Below, in pieces: positions 16,672 through 24,068 of a DNA stretch of 36,837 nt. Where the stretch lies: assembly GCA_903859705.1 (NCBI GenBank), contig CAIONQ010000049.1, positions 1-36,837 on the forward strand, given 5' to 3'. The notes beneath the pieces were generated by a model that was given only the letters and a program-made list of their open reading frames with translations, searched no databases and was not told where the DNA came from. Positions within the stretch are counted from its first letter, which is position 1, and each line of letters opens with the position of its first letter. The translations under genes and the position numbers were made by a program. Source of the stretch: an uncultured Chthonomonas sp. GTDB taxonomy: Bacteria; Armatimonadota; Chthonomonadetes; Chthonomonadales; Chthonomonadaceae.

Positions 16672-17670
16672 TCATACGGCAATCGGGTTCCGTTCCAACG
16701 GTGCAACCTGGTTCTGGCCACCACGCTTACGCGGTAAGAACAGGTACAGGTACCAGGCAATTCCATTGACAACCGCAAATGCGTAGCGGTAGGCCGGAGC
16801 AAATGCCTGATGGGAGAACATACCTTCTACCATGCCAGCAAATATGAACATTGGGATGGTGCCCAACACCATCTTAATGGCATCCTGCGCGGCGGCCTTG
16901 AGAGCATCTGCACGCCGGAGCCTACCAGGAAACACAAGGGCACCAGAGAGCACAAACCCTGCACCACCGCACACGAATATTGCCGATAGCTCGGATACAC
17001 CGTGCGGCACGATACCAGGCCAAAATGTTGAGTGGGCATGCGCCCGCGTCATCTCTGCGCCAAATGCGCCCAGCATGGCTCCGTTGTAGTACATGAGAGA
17101 TGCATCCGGAACAAAGGCAACGCCCAGCGCAAATGCTGTTAAGCCAACCTGCAGGTTATGGGTCATCAGCATGCCGGATTGCTCCAGATGCGCTTCCTCC
17201 TTAACCTTACCGCTCTTCCACTGCTCCAGGGCACCTTTAAAATCGCCAGATACAAACAGATCGATATCATCCGGATGATGCAGAATGATGCCGTAGGTAA
17301 CCAGCCCACCGAATACCGTGATAAGCATTGCTAACAAGAAACTGCGCCAACGCTTTTGAAGCACGGCCGGAAACTCATAAACGTAGAAATCCAGCACAGA
17401 GCGAAACGGATTGGTGGATATCTCCGACTCATACAACAAGGAATGGGCCTGGCCAACCAGTGCATTGAGGTGCGCTATTAAATCGGCACTTACCGCATGG
17501 CGCCGTGCACGCGCAAGATCGGAGCATGCGCGCCTGTACAGCGGGCCAAGAGCGAGCAACTGCTCTGAAGTGAGCGATCGTTTACCGCCTGCCGAGTTGG
17601 CTGTGCGAACTATGCCGGCAAGCCGATCCCAGTCTGCCTGTTTTTTCTGCGCAAACTCTCGTTCGTTCAT
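16672..17670 (-). CDS. SpoIIM-family (stage II sporulation protein M-like) membrane protein
   Basis: A 332-residue integral membrane protein. The N-terminal 100 residues are cytoplasmic and helical (LLALGPLYRRACSDLARARR is typical of the family). Several membrane spans follow, with family features such as NLQVGLTAFALGV, YNGAMLGAF and the GIVPHGVSELSAIFVCGGAG loop. In Bacillus SpoIIM takes part in peptidoglycan remodelling during engulfment. The family is widespread in non-sporulating bacteria with unknown function, often beside RDD or MoxR genes that are absent here. There is no Shine-Dalgarno sequence; TGCTATAAT lies 5 bases before the ATG, so the mRNA may be leaderless. The cytochrome P460-like gene precedes it by 34 bp. 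Confidence 0.9.
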   Translation of the reverse strand: MNEREFAQKKQADWDRLAGIVRTANSAGGKRSLTSEQLLALGPLYRRACSDLARARRHAVSADLIAHLNALVGQAHSLLYESEISTNPFRSVLDFYVYEFPAVLQKRWRSFLLAMLITVFGGLVTYGIILHHPDDIDLFVSGDFKGALEQWKSGKVKEEAHLEQSGMLMTHNLQVGLTAFALGVAFVPDASLMYYNGAMLGAFGAEMTRAHAHSTFWPGIVPHGVSELSAIFVCGGAGFVLSGALVFPGRLRRADALKAAAQDAIKMVLGTIPMFIFAGMVEGMFSHQAFAPAYRYAFAVVNGIAWYLYLFLPRKRGGQNQVAPLERNPIAV

Positions 17671-17675
17671 GGCAG

Positions 17676-17684
17676 ATTATAGCA
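17676..17684 (-). promoter_or_regulatory. Extended -10 promoter abutting the SpoIIM start codon
   Basis: TGCTATAAT on the minus strand is a consensus extended -10 element. Only five bases separate it from the ATG at 17670, so transcription would begin at or next to the A of the start codon. No good -35 box is seen, as is usual for extended -10 promoters. Confidence 0.55.
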
Positions 17685-17704
17685 CGCCAGGGCACGCTCA
17701 AAGC

Positions 17705-18259
17705 CTAAATCTGGCCTCGTTTATCTCTTACACGCGCATATGGATACCGGTAGACGTGATCGGACCAGACCTCCGACTTATTGTGGCAATTTATACAGGC
17801 TTCGATTCTGCCTTCTGATTCGGGCTTACCAGATGCTGAACCATATACCGAAAACTCCCAGTCACCACATGCAGCATTAAAGCCCTTTTCACGCTTGCGC
17901 ATCACCGTTAGCAGTTCTGGCTGATTGGAGGTGGTGCTCTTGAGCTTTTCTTTCACTATTACCGAGCCAACTGGAAAGGTGCCGGGCGTGCCATTGACGA
18001 GCATTTTGCTGGCCATTTTATTGGTATACACGCGTACCCAGCGATTAAGGTGAACCGAAGGCAGTTCATGCGCCATAGGCCCGCGGCAAAGCTGCGCTGA
18101 AACGGGGTCCATGTGCACAGGCCGGTTGTTGATACAGGTCCATGCTTTATAGTTCTTAATGGAGTTAGTATCGTCTGCCACACCAGGCTGCGGTGTTAAG
18201 AGCAGCACACCAGTTGATAGCGACACAGCACAAACAGCGGCGATGGATGGCGCTTTCAT
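17705..18259 (-). CDS. Cytochrome P460-like mono-heme c-type protein
   Basis: A 184-residue exported protein with a signal peptide (residues 1-29, cleaved after GVA). The body matches the cytochrome P460 family pattern: RVYTNKMASKML, FPVGSVIVKEKL, VMRKREKGFNAACGDWEFSVYG, then a single heme attachment site CINCH at residues 155-159 close to the C-terminus. P460-type and cytochrome c'-beta proteins bind one c-type heme in the periplasm; some oxidise hydroxylamine, others bind NO. The substrate cannot be assigned. The ATG at 18259 follows GGGAG; an upstream in-frame ATG would spoil the signal peptide. It is transcribed separately from the large operon, whose terminator lies just upstream. Confidence 0.75.
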   Translation of the reverse strand: MKAPSIAAVCAVSLSTGVLLLTPQPGVADDTNSIKNYKAWTCINNRPVHMDPVSAQLCRGPMAHELPSVHLNRWVRVYTNKMASKMLVNGTPGTFPVGSVIVKEKLKSTTSNQPELLTVMRKREKGFNAACGDWEFSVYGSASGKPESEGRIEACINCHNKSEVWSDHVYRYPYARVRDKRGQI

Positions 18260-18351
18260 ACGTTTCTTACTCCCTGACTCTGGCAAAAACTTTCGCCTGT
18301 ATGATTCCATCTACGCAGTATTTAACGGTTTTGGTTCACTACAGCAGACAC

Positions 18352-18414
18352 AAAAAAAGGCCCGGTCTACGCTCACTCTGAAAATCAGAATGCGGACTCA
18401 GCGTAGATCGGGCT
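18352..18414 (-). terminator. Intrinsic terminator of the large minus-strand operon
   Basis: On the minus strand GCCCGATCTACGCT can pair with AGCGTAGACCGGGC (one mismatch), with a smaller TCTGA/TCAGA hairpin nested inside. The stem is followed directly by seven T (18352-18358 read on the minus strand). This is a textbook rho-independent terminator and marks the end of the operon that begins at 33436. Confidence 0.85.
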
Positions 18415-18517
18415 GATAAGTTTTAAGGGTTGCTGGAACCAGCAGGGCAGTCAGTTCCGACGAGGAAATTGCATCAGCCATGCTTTCAGAGGGCTCATCC
18501 TGGAGCGTGCTCAACAT
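18398..18517 (-). CDS. Possible 39-residue small protein at the operon end
   Basis: An ATG-started frame of 39 codons lies between the last clear operon gene and the terminator, and its stop codon falls within the terminator's 5' stem arm. The product would be acidic at the N-terminus (QDEPSES) with a hydrophobic middle (ELTALLVPATL) and a YQPDLR end. No Shine-Dalgarno box precedes the ATG and I recognise no family. Its position, immediately before a strong terminator, is the main reason to list it. Confidence 0.22.
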   Translation of the reverse strand: MLSTLQDEPSESMADAISSSELTALLVPATLKTYQPDLR

Positions 18518-18614
18518 GGAAACTGCAGTAACCTACATCAATCATCCCTTGGGGATAAGATGCAGCGAGATCCATGATAAATACATGCCTTGAAAAGTTT
18601 TTCAAAAAAGATTT

Positions 18615-18803
18615 TTACCGCCTTCCAAACGTGCCACCGCGCATCCATGTAACGCCAAATGCAATCAGCAAACCGCTGAATACCAGCGATTCCAGCGACT
18701 GCATGTTATGCATCTCTGGTATCTTGAAGAAGCCATAAACCAGGAATCCACCGAAGAAAACCCCCAGAAGAAAACCAAGACACCCGAACGCGCGTTTGAA
18801 CAT
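18615..18803 (-). CDS. Two-helix small membrane protein
   Basis: A 62-residue protein with two hydrophobic segments: residues 8-26 (CLGFLLGVFFGGFLVYGFF) and about 38-54 (LESLVFSGLLIAFGVTW). A short polar linker joins them and the tail is basic, ending RGGTFGRR. I recognise no family. It lies 29 bp behind the D-2-hydroxyacid dehydrogenase gene on the same strand and ahead of the operon terminator. An AAAGGG box is present but rather far (about 14 bases) from the ATG. Hydrophobic Gly-rich proteins of this size are often accessory subunits of membrane complexes; that is only a possibility here. Confidence 0.6.
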   Translation of the reverse strand: MFKRAFGCLGFLLGVFFGGFLVYGFFKIPEMHNMQSLESLVFSGLLIAFGVTWMRGGTFGRR

Positions 18804-18832
18804 CTGACTATCAATCCCTTTCTAAATAAGAA

Positions 18833-19831
18833 TCAGTACCCTAACTCCGCATCGTACACGTTCTCAAGCGGCTCTCCACGCAGGTAGCGCTTCATGTTTT
18901 CCGCAAACTGCACCGCAAACCGTTGAAAGTAGTATGGCGTGAGGCCAGCAACGTGCGGGGTGATGAACACATTTGGCATGTGCCACAGGGGGCTATCCGC
19001 GGCGAGAGGCTCATTTTCGAACACATCCAGGCCGGCACCTGCAATTCTGCCCTGTTGCAGCGCTTCAATCAGGGCTGCCTCGTCTATAATCGCACCCCTT
19101 GCGATGTTGTACAGATAGGCATCCGGACGCATTTTGCCAATCATTTCGGCATCAAACAGGTGATGGGTTTCCGGCGTGTACGGCGCAGCAATGCATACAT
19201 GGTCGGCTTGAGCAAGGGCTTTAGGCAAGGTGGCTACCGAATATACTTCGTCTACAAGATCGGCAGTCTGGGAAGAGTAGTGGCGCGTAACATCCCTCTT
19301 CACTGCAATCACGCGCATTCCAAAGGAGCGGGCGCGCTCAGCAAGGCATGCTCCTATGCGGCCATAGCCAACAATAGCCAGTGTTTGCCCGGTTAACTCT
19401 GCAGCGGCAGGGCGATCTACAGGCATCTGCCTATCCCACACGGCTGCGGCCTGGTTGCGCAAATGCACATCAAACCTGCGAGTAAACATGAGCATAAAGG
19501 CCATAACATGCTCGGTAATATTGGGGCCATGCACTCCGCTGGCATTGGTAAGTAAGAGATTGCGTTCTAATAGCTGGGGCGATAGCTTGCCATCCAGCCC
19601 TGCACTCCAATAAGCAATCCAGCTAAGCCGATCGGCTTCTTCAAGAGCCTCATCTCTTAGCACTCCGCAGGCCACTACTTCTGCATGGCTCACATACATT
19701 GGCGCATCTGCTGGCGCGCAGTAACGCAGCTTAACATCAAAATCCAGGCCTGCATCGGAGATGGCCCGATTAAAGTAATCTGCCGAGGGATCCCCTTCAG
19801 GCAACAGTACCAGAACGTCTATGGGCGTCAA
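18833..19831 (-). CDS. D-isomer-specific 2-hydroxyacid dehydrogenase
   Basis: A 332-residue NAD(P)-dependent oxidoreductase that interconverts 2-hydroxy and 2-oxo acids. The Rossmann motif VGYGRIG is at residues 154-160. The catalytic Arg (NIARGAIID, R245), Glu (VFENEP, E274) and His (TPHVAG, H293) are all present. The substrate (glyoxylate, hydroxypyruvate, phosphoglycerate or other) cannot be told from sequence. The start is a TTG overlapping the previous stop (TTGA), with a near-perfect AGGAGGTG about 10 bases upstream, so the unusual start codon is well supported. It is coupled to the PtsI-like gene; both relate loosely to phosphoenolpyruvate and hydroxyacid chemistry, but a joint pathway is speculative. 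Confidence 0.93.
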   Translation of the reverse strand: MTPIDVLVLLPEGDPSADYFNRAISDAGLDFDVKLRYCAPADAPMYVSHAEVVACGVLRDEALEEADRLSWIAYWSAGLDGKLSPQLLERNLLLTNASGVHGPNITEHVMAFMLMFTRRFDVHLRNQAAAVWDRQMPVDRPAAAELTGQTLAIVGYGRIGACLAERARSFGMRVIAVKRDVTRHYSSQTADLVDEVYSVATLPKALAQADHVCIAAPYTPETHHLFDAEMIGKMRPDAYLYNIARGAIIDEAALIEALQQGRIAGAGLDVFENEPLAADSPLWHMPNVFITPHVAGLTPYYFQRFAVQFAENMKRYLRGEPLENVYDAELGY

Positions 19832-21072
19832 ATCTGCTGCACCTCCTGCATTGCTGTACGATACTCCTCACGGCAGCTTTCGGCAGATTCGCTTCGTACC
19901 GCCGCTTTCACTGCCTGCACATCTTGCGGATGTACAATAATCCCGGAAGCACCGCCTCCTACAAGAAGGCGTACTGCACACTCGATTGTATTTTCGAGGC
20001 TCCCAAAACCAAATGGGTTTATAGAGACACTGCGGCAAACAACGTACGCTGGAACGGTAGCATTTACTGCAGCCCGCAGCCAGGGATCGAGTTCGGCAAG
20101 CATCCCCTCTCCCAGCGATTCGCTGTTGTAACCAAGTAAGAGGCGGGTACTCCGCACCTCTGCACTCCAGTTCAGCAGTGTTTCGCTGTCTAAATCAGTG
20201 GCTGATTCGTGGGATCCTTCTGATGGTGTGCCCGAGTTTACTGCAACGGCAATCTCTGGCATTGTGGCAGGCTCATCTGCATCCAGCAACCTCTCGGTGG
20301 ATTCTCGAAAAGCTCCACAAACTGCAGCACCCAGAACCATATCTGACGGCTGGCTTACAGAGAGCAAAACGGTGAATTGGCCTCTATTGCCAGTGGTTAA
20401 CACGGACGTTAACCCTCGCAACCCGGGTGCCATTAAGAGGATCTCTTTGCCGGAGGCCAGTTCCGTAGCCCTGGCCAACAGGGGTTCGCAAGCTGCAGGA
20501 TCGGCGACCGAGAGCAAGATGCCATCGGCACCGTTTTCAATAGCCTCTGCCAGTTCCCCTTCGGATGATGCCAGGCCAAGCACTGGTATTAATACCCCAT
20601 CCATGGTGCGGGCAGGATCGTGCCCGGCATCCAGGAAGATACGCCTACGTGGTGCCAGATTTGCGGCCGTTGTAGTGTAGTGTGCAAGAAAAATCGGATC
20701 CGGGTCTGGAAACACAAAACTGCCGCCGGCATCTACCAGCAGCAGCATATCTTCATCGATTGCGCTAAGCAGCCCATCTATTGAGCCTATAACCGGTACC
20801 CCGGGTAAATCTGGAATTACAGGCGCTGTTTCGGCAACAATCGCAACTACTTTTCCCCAGGATATTAAGGGGGCAAGAGCTGCCGCGGCCCGGCAATCAC
20901 GCGCAGCAAGCACAATATCTGGCTTTTCTGAGGCACCCCGGCGGCGCACCAGCTCCTTCACAACCCTTTCGGGCGGCTGAGGAGCTATGGGGATACCGTT
21001 AAGCTCTTGAATAATGGCGGCGGTGCCAAGCACCATACCGGTCCCTGCCGAAACTCCGCGCAATCGTGCCAT
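19828..21072 (-). CDS. Degenerate PtsI/PEP-utilising-enzyme-like protein
   Basis: A 414-residue protein. The N-terminus (RGVSAGTGMVLGTAAII) has the look of the start of PTS enzyme I. The next part (about 55-130) resembles the mobile phosphohistidine domain, with VPVIGSIDGLL and DMLLLVDAGG. However, the usual phosphorylated His (in a T-S-H-x-A-I context) is missing. The C-terminal half has weak alpha/beta-barrel similarity, for example ENGADGILL and MAPGLRGL, and ends in a GASGIIVHPQDV stretch reminiscent of enzyme I. It is shorter than enzyme I (about 570 residues). I read it as a non-phosphotransferring paralogue. A strong GGGAGGG box precedes the ATG. It overlaps the downstream dehydrogenase by 4 bp and lies 12 bp after the ABC ATPase. 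Confidence 0.55.
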   Translation of the reverse strand: MARLRGVSAGTGMVLGTAAIIQELNGIPIAPQPPERVVKELVRRRGASEKPDIVLAARDCRAAAALAPLISWGKVVAIVAETAPVIPDLPGVPVIGSIDGLLSAIDEDMLLLVDAGGSFVFPDPDPIFLAHYTTTAANLAPRRRIFLDAGHDPARTMDGVLIPVLGLASSEGELAEAIENGADGILLSVADPAACEPLLARATELASGKEILLMAPGLRGLTSVLTTGNRGQFTVLLSVSQPSDMVLGAAVCGAFRESTERLLDADEPATMPEIAVAVNSGTPSEGSHESATDLDSETLLNWSAEVRSTRLLLGYNSESLGEGMLAELDPWLRAAVNATVPAYVVCRSVSINPFGFGSLENTIECAVRLLVGGGASGIIVHPQDVQAVKAAVRSESAESCREEYRTAMQEVQQI

Positions 21073-21084
21073 CGGCCCTCCCGG

Positions 21085-21837
21085 TTAGTGTTCGCCTTCG
21101 ATTTCGCCAACCTTGATGTCAAGATCTGCGCGCTCTTCAATTTTGGCAACTTTGCCATCGCGGATCCACACAACACGATCAGAAACATCTACCATCTTAT
21201 AATCGTGGGTAGCTGAGATAATGGTAACGCCTTCGTTCTTATTAAGCTCACGCAATAGTTCAATAATCTCGGTACCGGTTTTCAAATCCAGGTTGCCAGT
21301 GGGCTCATCTGCAAGAACAATGCTTGGGCGGTTGGCAAGCGAACGTGCGATTGCCACACGTTGTTGCTGACCTCCTGAGAGCTCTGATGGCCGGTGGTGC
21401 AGCCGATGGCCGAGGCCAACTTTGTTAAGCATCTCGATACCGCGCTCGATGCCCTCATCGGTTGGCATACCTGCGAAGATTGTTGGCAGCGTTACATTTT
21501 CCAACGCAGTCATAACGGGAATCAGGTTGTAAGATTGGAAGATGTAGCCAATGGTGTGGCAGCGCAGGTAGGCAAGCTCCGAGGCATCCAACTGAGCCAT
21601 GTCTACATCGTTAATAAACACTGAGCCAGAGGATGGTTTATCAAGGCCACCAATTGCGTTAAACAGCGTGGACTTACCCGAGCCGGATGGACCCATGATT
21701 GAGATGTACTCACCACGGATTATATCAAGATCCACCCCATTAAGCGCCCGCAGCGTTTCACCACCCATGGTGAACTCTTTAACGAGCCCTTTGGTTCTCA
21801 CCACATATTCGTTTGCGGGTTTGCTTGCAGCTGTCAT
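21085..21837 (-). CDS. LolD/MacB-type ABC transporter ATP-binding protein
   Basis: A 250-residue ATPase. Walker A GPSGSGKST is at residues 49-57, Q-loop FQSYNLIPVMTALENV near 100, signature LSGGQQQR at 153-160, Walker B IVLADEPTGNLD near 173-184 and H-loop SATHD near 208-212. The GNLD after Walker B and the MTALENV segment are typical of the LolD/MacB/FtsE branch, which drives FtsX-type permeases in mechanotransmission rather than classic import. Its partners are very probably the short FtsX permease just upstream (21906-22541) and the giant M28-like/FtsX protein at the head of the operon. The 68-bp gap upstream holds a small hairpin (21875-21895). Confidence 0.95.
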   Translation of the reverse strand: MTAASKPANEYVVRTKGLVKEFTMGGETLRALNGVDLDIIRGEYISIMGPSGSGKSTLFNAIGGLDKPSSGSVFINDVDMAQLDASELAYLRCHTIGYIFQSYNLIPVMTALENVTLPTIFAGMPTDEGIERGIEMLNKVGLGHRLHHRPSELSGGQQQRVAIARSLANRPSIVLADEPTGNLDLKTGTEIIELLRELNKNEGVTIISATHDYKMVDVSDRVVWIRDGKVAKIEERADLDIKVGEIEGEH

Positions 21838-21905
21838 AGTATCGTAATACCCTCTGCCTCTCGAAACGGATCCTCGCCTGCTTTATAGCCAGGCGGCCAT
21901 ACAAA

Positions 21906-22541
21906 CTAAACGGTTGTGCGCAACGCCACAGCCGGTGGCATTCTGGCGGCATTCACTGCCGGCGGTATGGCTGCAAGCAGGGTAATTACCACACCAATTG
22001 TGGTAGAGATTACCGCCTGTTTGAGCGATGCCGAAAGTACATGGGCTGTGAATACATGCGGCCCTTCGGTAACCAGATGCACCACACACACTATAAACCA
22101 GCCTGAAAACCAGCCGAGTACGGATGCAACCAACCCCATGAGGCCTGCTTCTATAAAGAAAAGGGTTACGATGAACCGGTTAAGTGCACCGAGGCACTTC
22201 ATAGTGCCGATTTCTCGGAAGCGCTCTGTAACGGCCATTAGCATGGAGTTTGTGATGCCTACAGCACAAACGAGCAGCGCCATGATGGCCAGCCACTCCT
22301 GCCTATGCCCGGCTGCTATAACTGCAGGGTCGTGCGGATCCCCGGACATCGGGAACAGGCCCGAAGTTTTTACGGAGCTGTAGAAAGCGATGCCAAGGCA
22401 CACACCGGCTGCTGTAATAACCGAACGCAGCAAGCGAATGCGGATGCTTTTGAGGCTGATTTCCCATGCCTTGCTGAAAGGCAGGTGTATCTGTCTCTGG
22501 ATGGCCGGAGATGCGGCCTGTGTACCGGTTTCTGACTTCAT
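21906..22541 (-). CDS. Minimal FtsX-type ABC permease without ectodomain
   Basis: A 211-residue membrane protein with the four spans of a MacB/LolC/FtsX permease. The cytoplasmic N-terminus (PFSKAWEISLKSIRIRLLRSV) matches the family's coupling helix before TM1. The later NSMLMAVTERFREIGTMKCLGA segment is the conserved FtsX motif that contacts the ATPase. The periplasmic MacB_PCD domain, about 200 residues in normal members, is reduced to about 20 residues between TM1 and TM2. It lies directly upstream of the ATPase gene. The ectodomain function may be supplied by the giant FtsX protein of the same operon, giving an asymmetric pair; that is inference. Confidence 0.88.
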   Translation of the reverse strand: MKSETGTQAASPAIQRQIHLPFSKAWEISLKSIRIRLLRSVITAAGVCLGIAFYSSVKTSGLFPMSGDPHDPAVIAAGHRQEWLAIMALLVCAVGITNSMLMAVTERFREIGTMKCLGALNRFIVTLFFIEAGLMGLVASVLGWFSGWFIVCVVHLVTEGPHVFTAHVLSASLKQAVISTTIGVVITLLAAIPPAVNAARMPPAVALRTTV

Positions 22542-22558
22542 CTCTTATCCAGGCTCCG

Positions 22559-23023
22559 TCATGACTTCTTGACCTTCTTGTAGAACCCGATGTAGTTCTT
22601 CTCATGCAGCATCTGCAGAAACATCGTAACCGAGACCTCTGCCTCGCGGCGGTTCATCTTGTACTCTTTGCCGGTTTTCTGAACGATGGCCTCTATGGTG
22701 TTGGTGCCATCACACAGTTCCCACACAAAGCCGCCGACCTCATCAAGCTCTACTCTGCGCTCCGTTGGTGCCCGCATAACGCGAGCAAGCACACGGGTTG
22801 GCCCTTTATGCTCCAGCGGTACCGTGAGCATGGTTTTGCCAGGCTCTGAAGTTTCCCAGGTAAGTGCCGAGTTTCTTGCCGGGCGCAGTGTAAGCGCACC
22901 CTGACGATCCATCTCTGGCGGTGTTACTTTCAGAAACGGCAGGTACTTGCTGGCAAAGGTGAGCGCCTTCATCCGCAGTTTTGGGTTCAGTGACAGTGGC
23001 ATTTTCCCGCTACCTGATCCCAT
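22559..23023 (-). CDS. PqqD-like protein
   Basis: A 154-residue protein whose C-terminal 80 residues fit the PqqD fold: VELDEVGGFVWELCDGTNTIEAIV, then YKMNRREAEVSVTMFLQMLHEKNYIG. PqqD and related RRE domains bind peptide substrates for modifying enzymes, classically with a radical SAM protein. No radical SAM enzyme and no PQQ gene is in the window, so a role in PQQ synthesis is not supported. Stand-alone PqqD-like proteins also occur in transport operons. The ATG at 23023 follows GGAAGG closely and makes the gene overlap the preceding one by 37 bp; a later start at 23002 or 22972 is possible. It sits 17 bp before the short permease. Confidence 0.8.
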   Translation of the reverse strand: MGSGSGKMPLSLNPKLRMKALTFASKYLPFLKVTPPEMDRQGALTLRPARNSALTWETSEPGKTMLTVPLEHKGPTRVLARVMRAPTERRVELDEVGGFVWELCDGTNTIEAIVQKTGKEYKMNRREAEVSVTMFLQMLHEKNYIGFYKKVKKS

Positions 23024-24060
23024 AAACCTTCCGTTTTTGCATTGTGCAGCACCTGCACACTGAAAAGCTTGTTCTGTTCCTCACAATGCCAGGCGCCGCC
23101 TGTGTACCTGGTAGGGAAAGGGCGCATGGAGCCCTTGCACTCCTTCATAGCAGTTAGCCTGGCGGCCAACGGCAATACGCCGGTTGCCACTATGGCTTTG
23201 TGCCCGTTTACCTCGGCGTTTGAGTGAGTCATTTTGGCGGTAGCACATTGCGCATTGCGCTCAAACCACTCTTGTAGTTTAAAGCGCTTGAGAGCAACAT
23301 TGGCCAGCCCCCACCTATCGATCAGTATCCGTTCGGCACCGCGCGCAAATGCCAGATGCAGATGGCCAGACATTACACGGTGTGCAGCCAGATGAAACTC
23401 AGTTGGCACCTCTGCCTGCAGATCGTACAGTGCCCACAGATCGTTGCCATCTACACTGTGATCCTGAAAGGTTGCAAACAGCTGCGAGGCCACGGCGCCA
23501 ATCTGATTATGGTCTTTCTGCAGGCCAACAACCTGCGCCATAACCACCCTGTTACAGGTGCTGCATCGCCAGATCTTGCCCTGGCCACGGCCTGCGCCGG
23601 TCCAGGTAAAGCCCATGGCAATGCGCTCATCGTTGAGGCCTTCCGCCTTCTCGGGGCGGGTTTGGCACTCGAACGGGGCACGCCCGCTTTTCTTAGCTTC
23701 CTTCGCCGCATCTTTCAGGATGCGATCCAGAGTTTGCCTCAGATCTGTTTTTGGTACCGGGGGTGCCGGCCGTTTAAGCAGCTTACGAAAGTAAGGTGCA
23801 AACATATAGTACGGTGTTGGCGGCCCTTGCTCCGGCTTTGCCGCATTGCTCCAGCGTACCTGAACGCTCATGGTGGCTGTGCCCGGCGAATCTACCCGCA
23901 CGTAACCATTATCTCTATCCAGAGAAAACCCGGTTACGTTCCATTCTGGCGGCAGTGAGAACCGAACTCCTTGCCAGCCCACCACGGTTTTGCCGGGCAG
24001 CACTGCCGTTGCTTCTGTGCTAGCCACTGGTTTATCTGATTTGTTGGTGTTACCTGCCAT
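22987..24060 (-). CDS. Unknown Cys-containing protein with two similar halves
   Basis: A 357-residue soluble protein that I cannot assign to a family. Two segments look like copies of one module: residues about 29-70 (GWQGVRFSLPPEW followed by GYVRVDSPG and MSVQVRW) and about 208-255 (LYDLQAEVPTEF followed by GHLHLAFARG and ILIDRW). Each is followed by a Cys-containing strand: CSTC at 166-169 and HCEEQNKLF at about 325-333. The protein ends CHCH. The paired cysteines and terminal Cys/His suggest a metal or disulfide site. It lies 8 bp after the H-X9-DG gene and overlaps the PqqD-like gene by 37 bp, so those two products may work together. No Shine-Dalgarno box is obvious. Confidence 0.7.
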   Translation of the reverse strand: MAGNTNKSDKPVASTEATAVLPGKTVVGWQGVRFSLPPEWNVTGFSLDRDNGYVRVDSPGTATMSVQVRWSNAAKPEQGPPTPYYMFAPYFRKLLKRPAPPVPKTDLRQTLDRILKDAAKEAKKSGRAPFECQTRPEKAEGLNDERIAMGFTWTGAGRGQGKIWRCSTCNRVVMAQVVGLQKDHNQIGAVASQLFATFQDHSVDGNDLWALYDLQAEVPTEFHLAAHRVMSGHLHLAFARGAERILIDRWGLANVALKRFKLQEWFERNAQCATAKMTHSNAEVNGHKAIVATGVLPLAARLTAMKECKGSMRPFPTRYTGGAWHCEEQNKLFSVQVLHNAKTEGLWDQVAGKCHCH

Positions 24061-24068
24061 ACGATGAG

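Larger units (their letters stand above)
18311..18614. other. 304-bp stretch between the large operon and the cytochrome gene
   Basis: It contains the strong operon terminator (18352-18414), a possible 39-codon reading frame on the minus strand (18398-18517) and a small AT-rich hairpin near 18590-18605 (ttgaaaa/ttttcaa). The remainder shows nothing recognisable. Confidence 0.5.

Noticed and set aside
22559-23023. PQQ biosynthesis locus
   Set aside because: Only a PqqD-like protein is present; PqqA, B, C and the radical SAM PqqE are absent.
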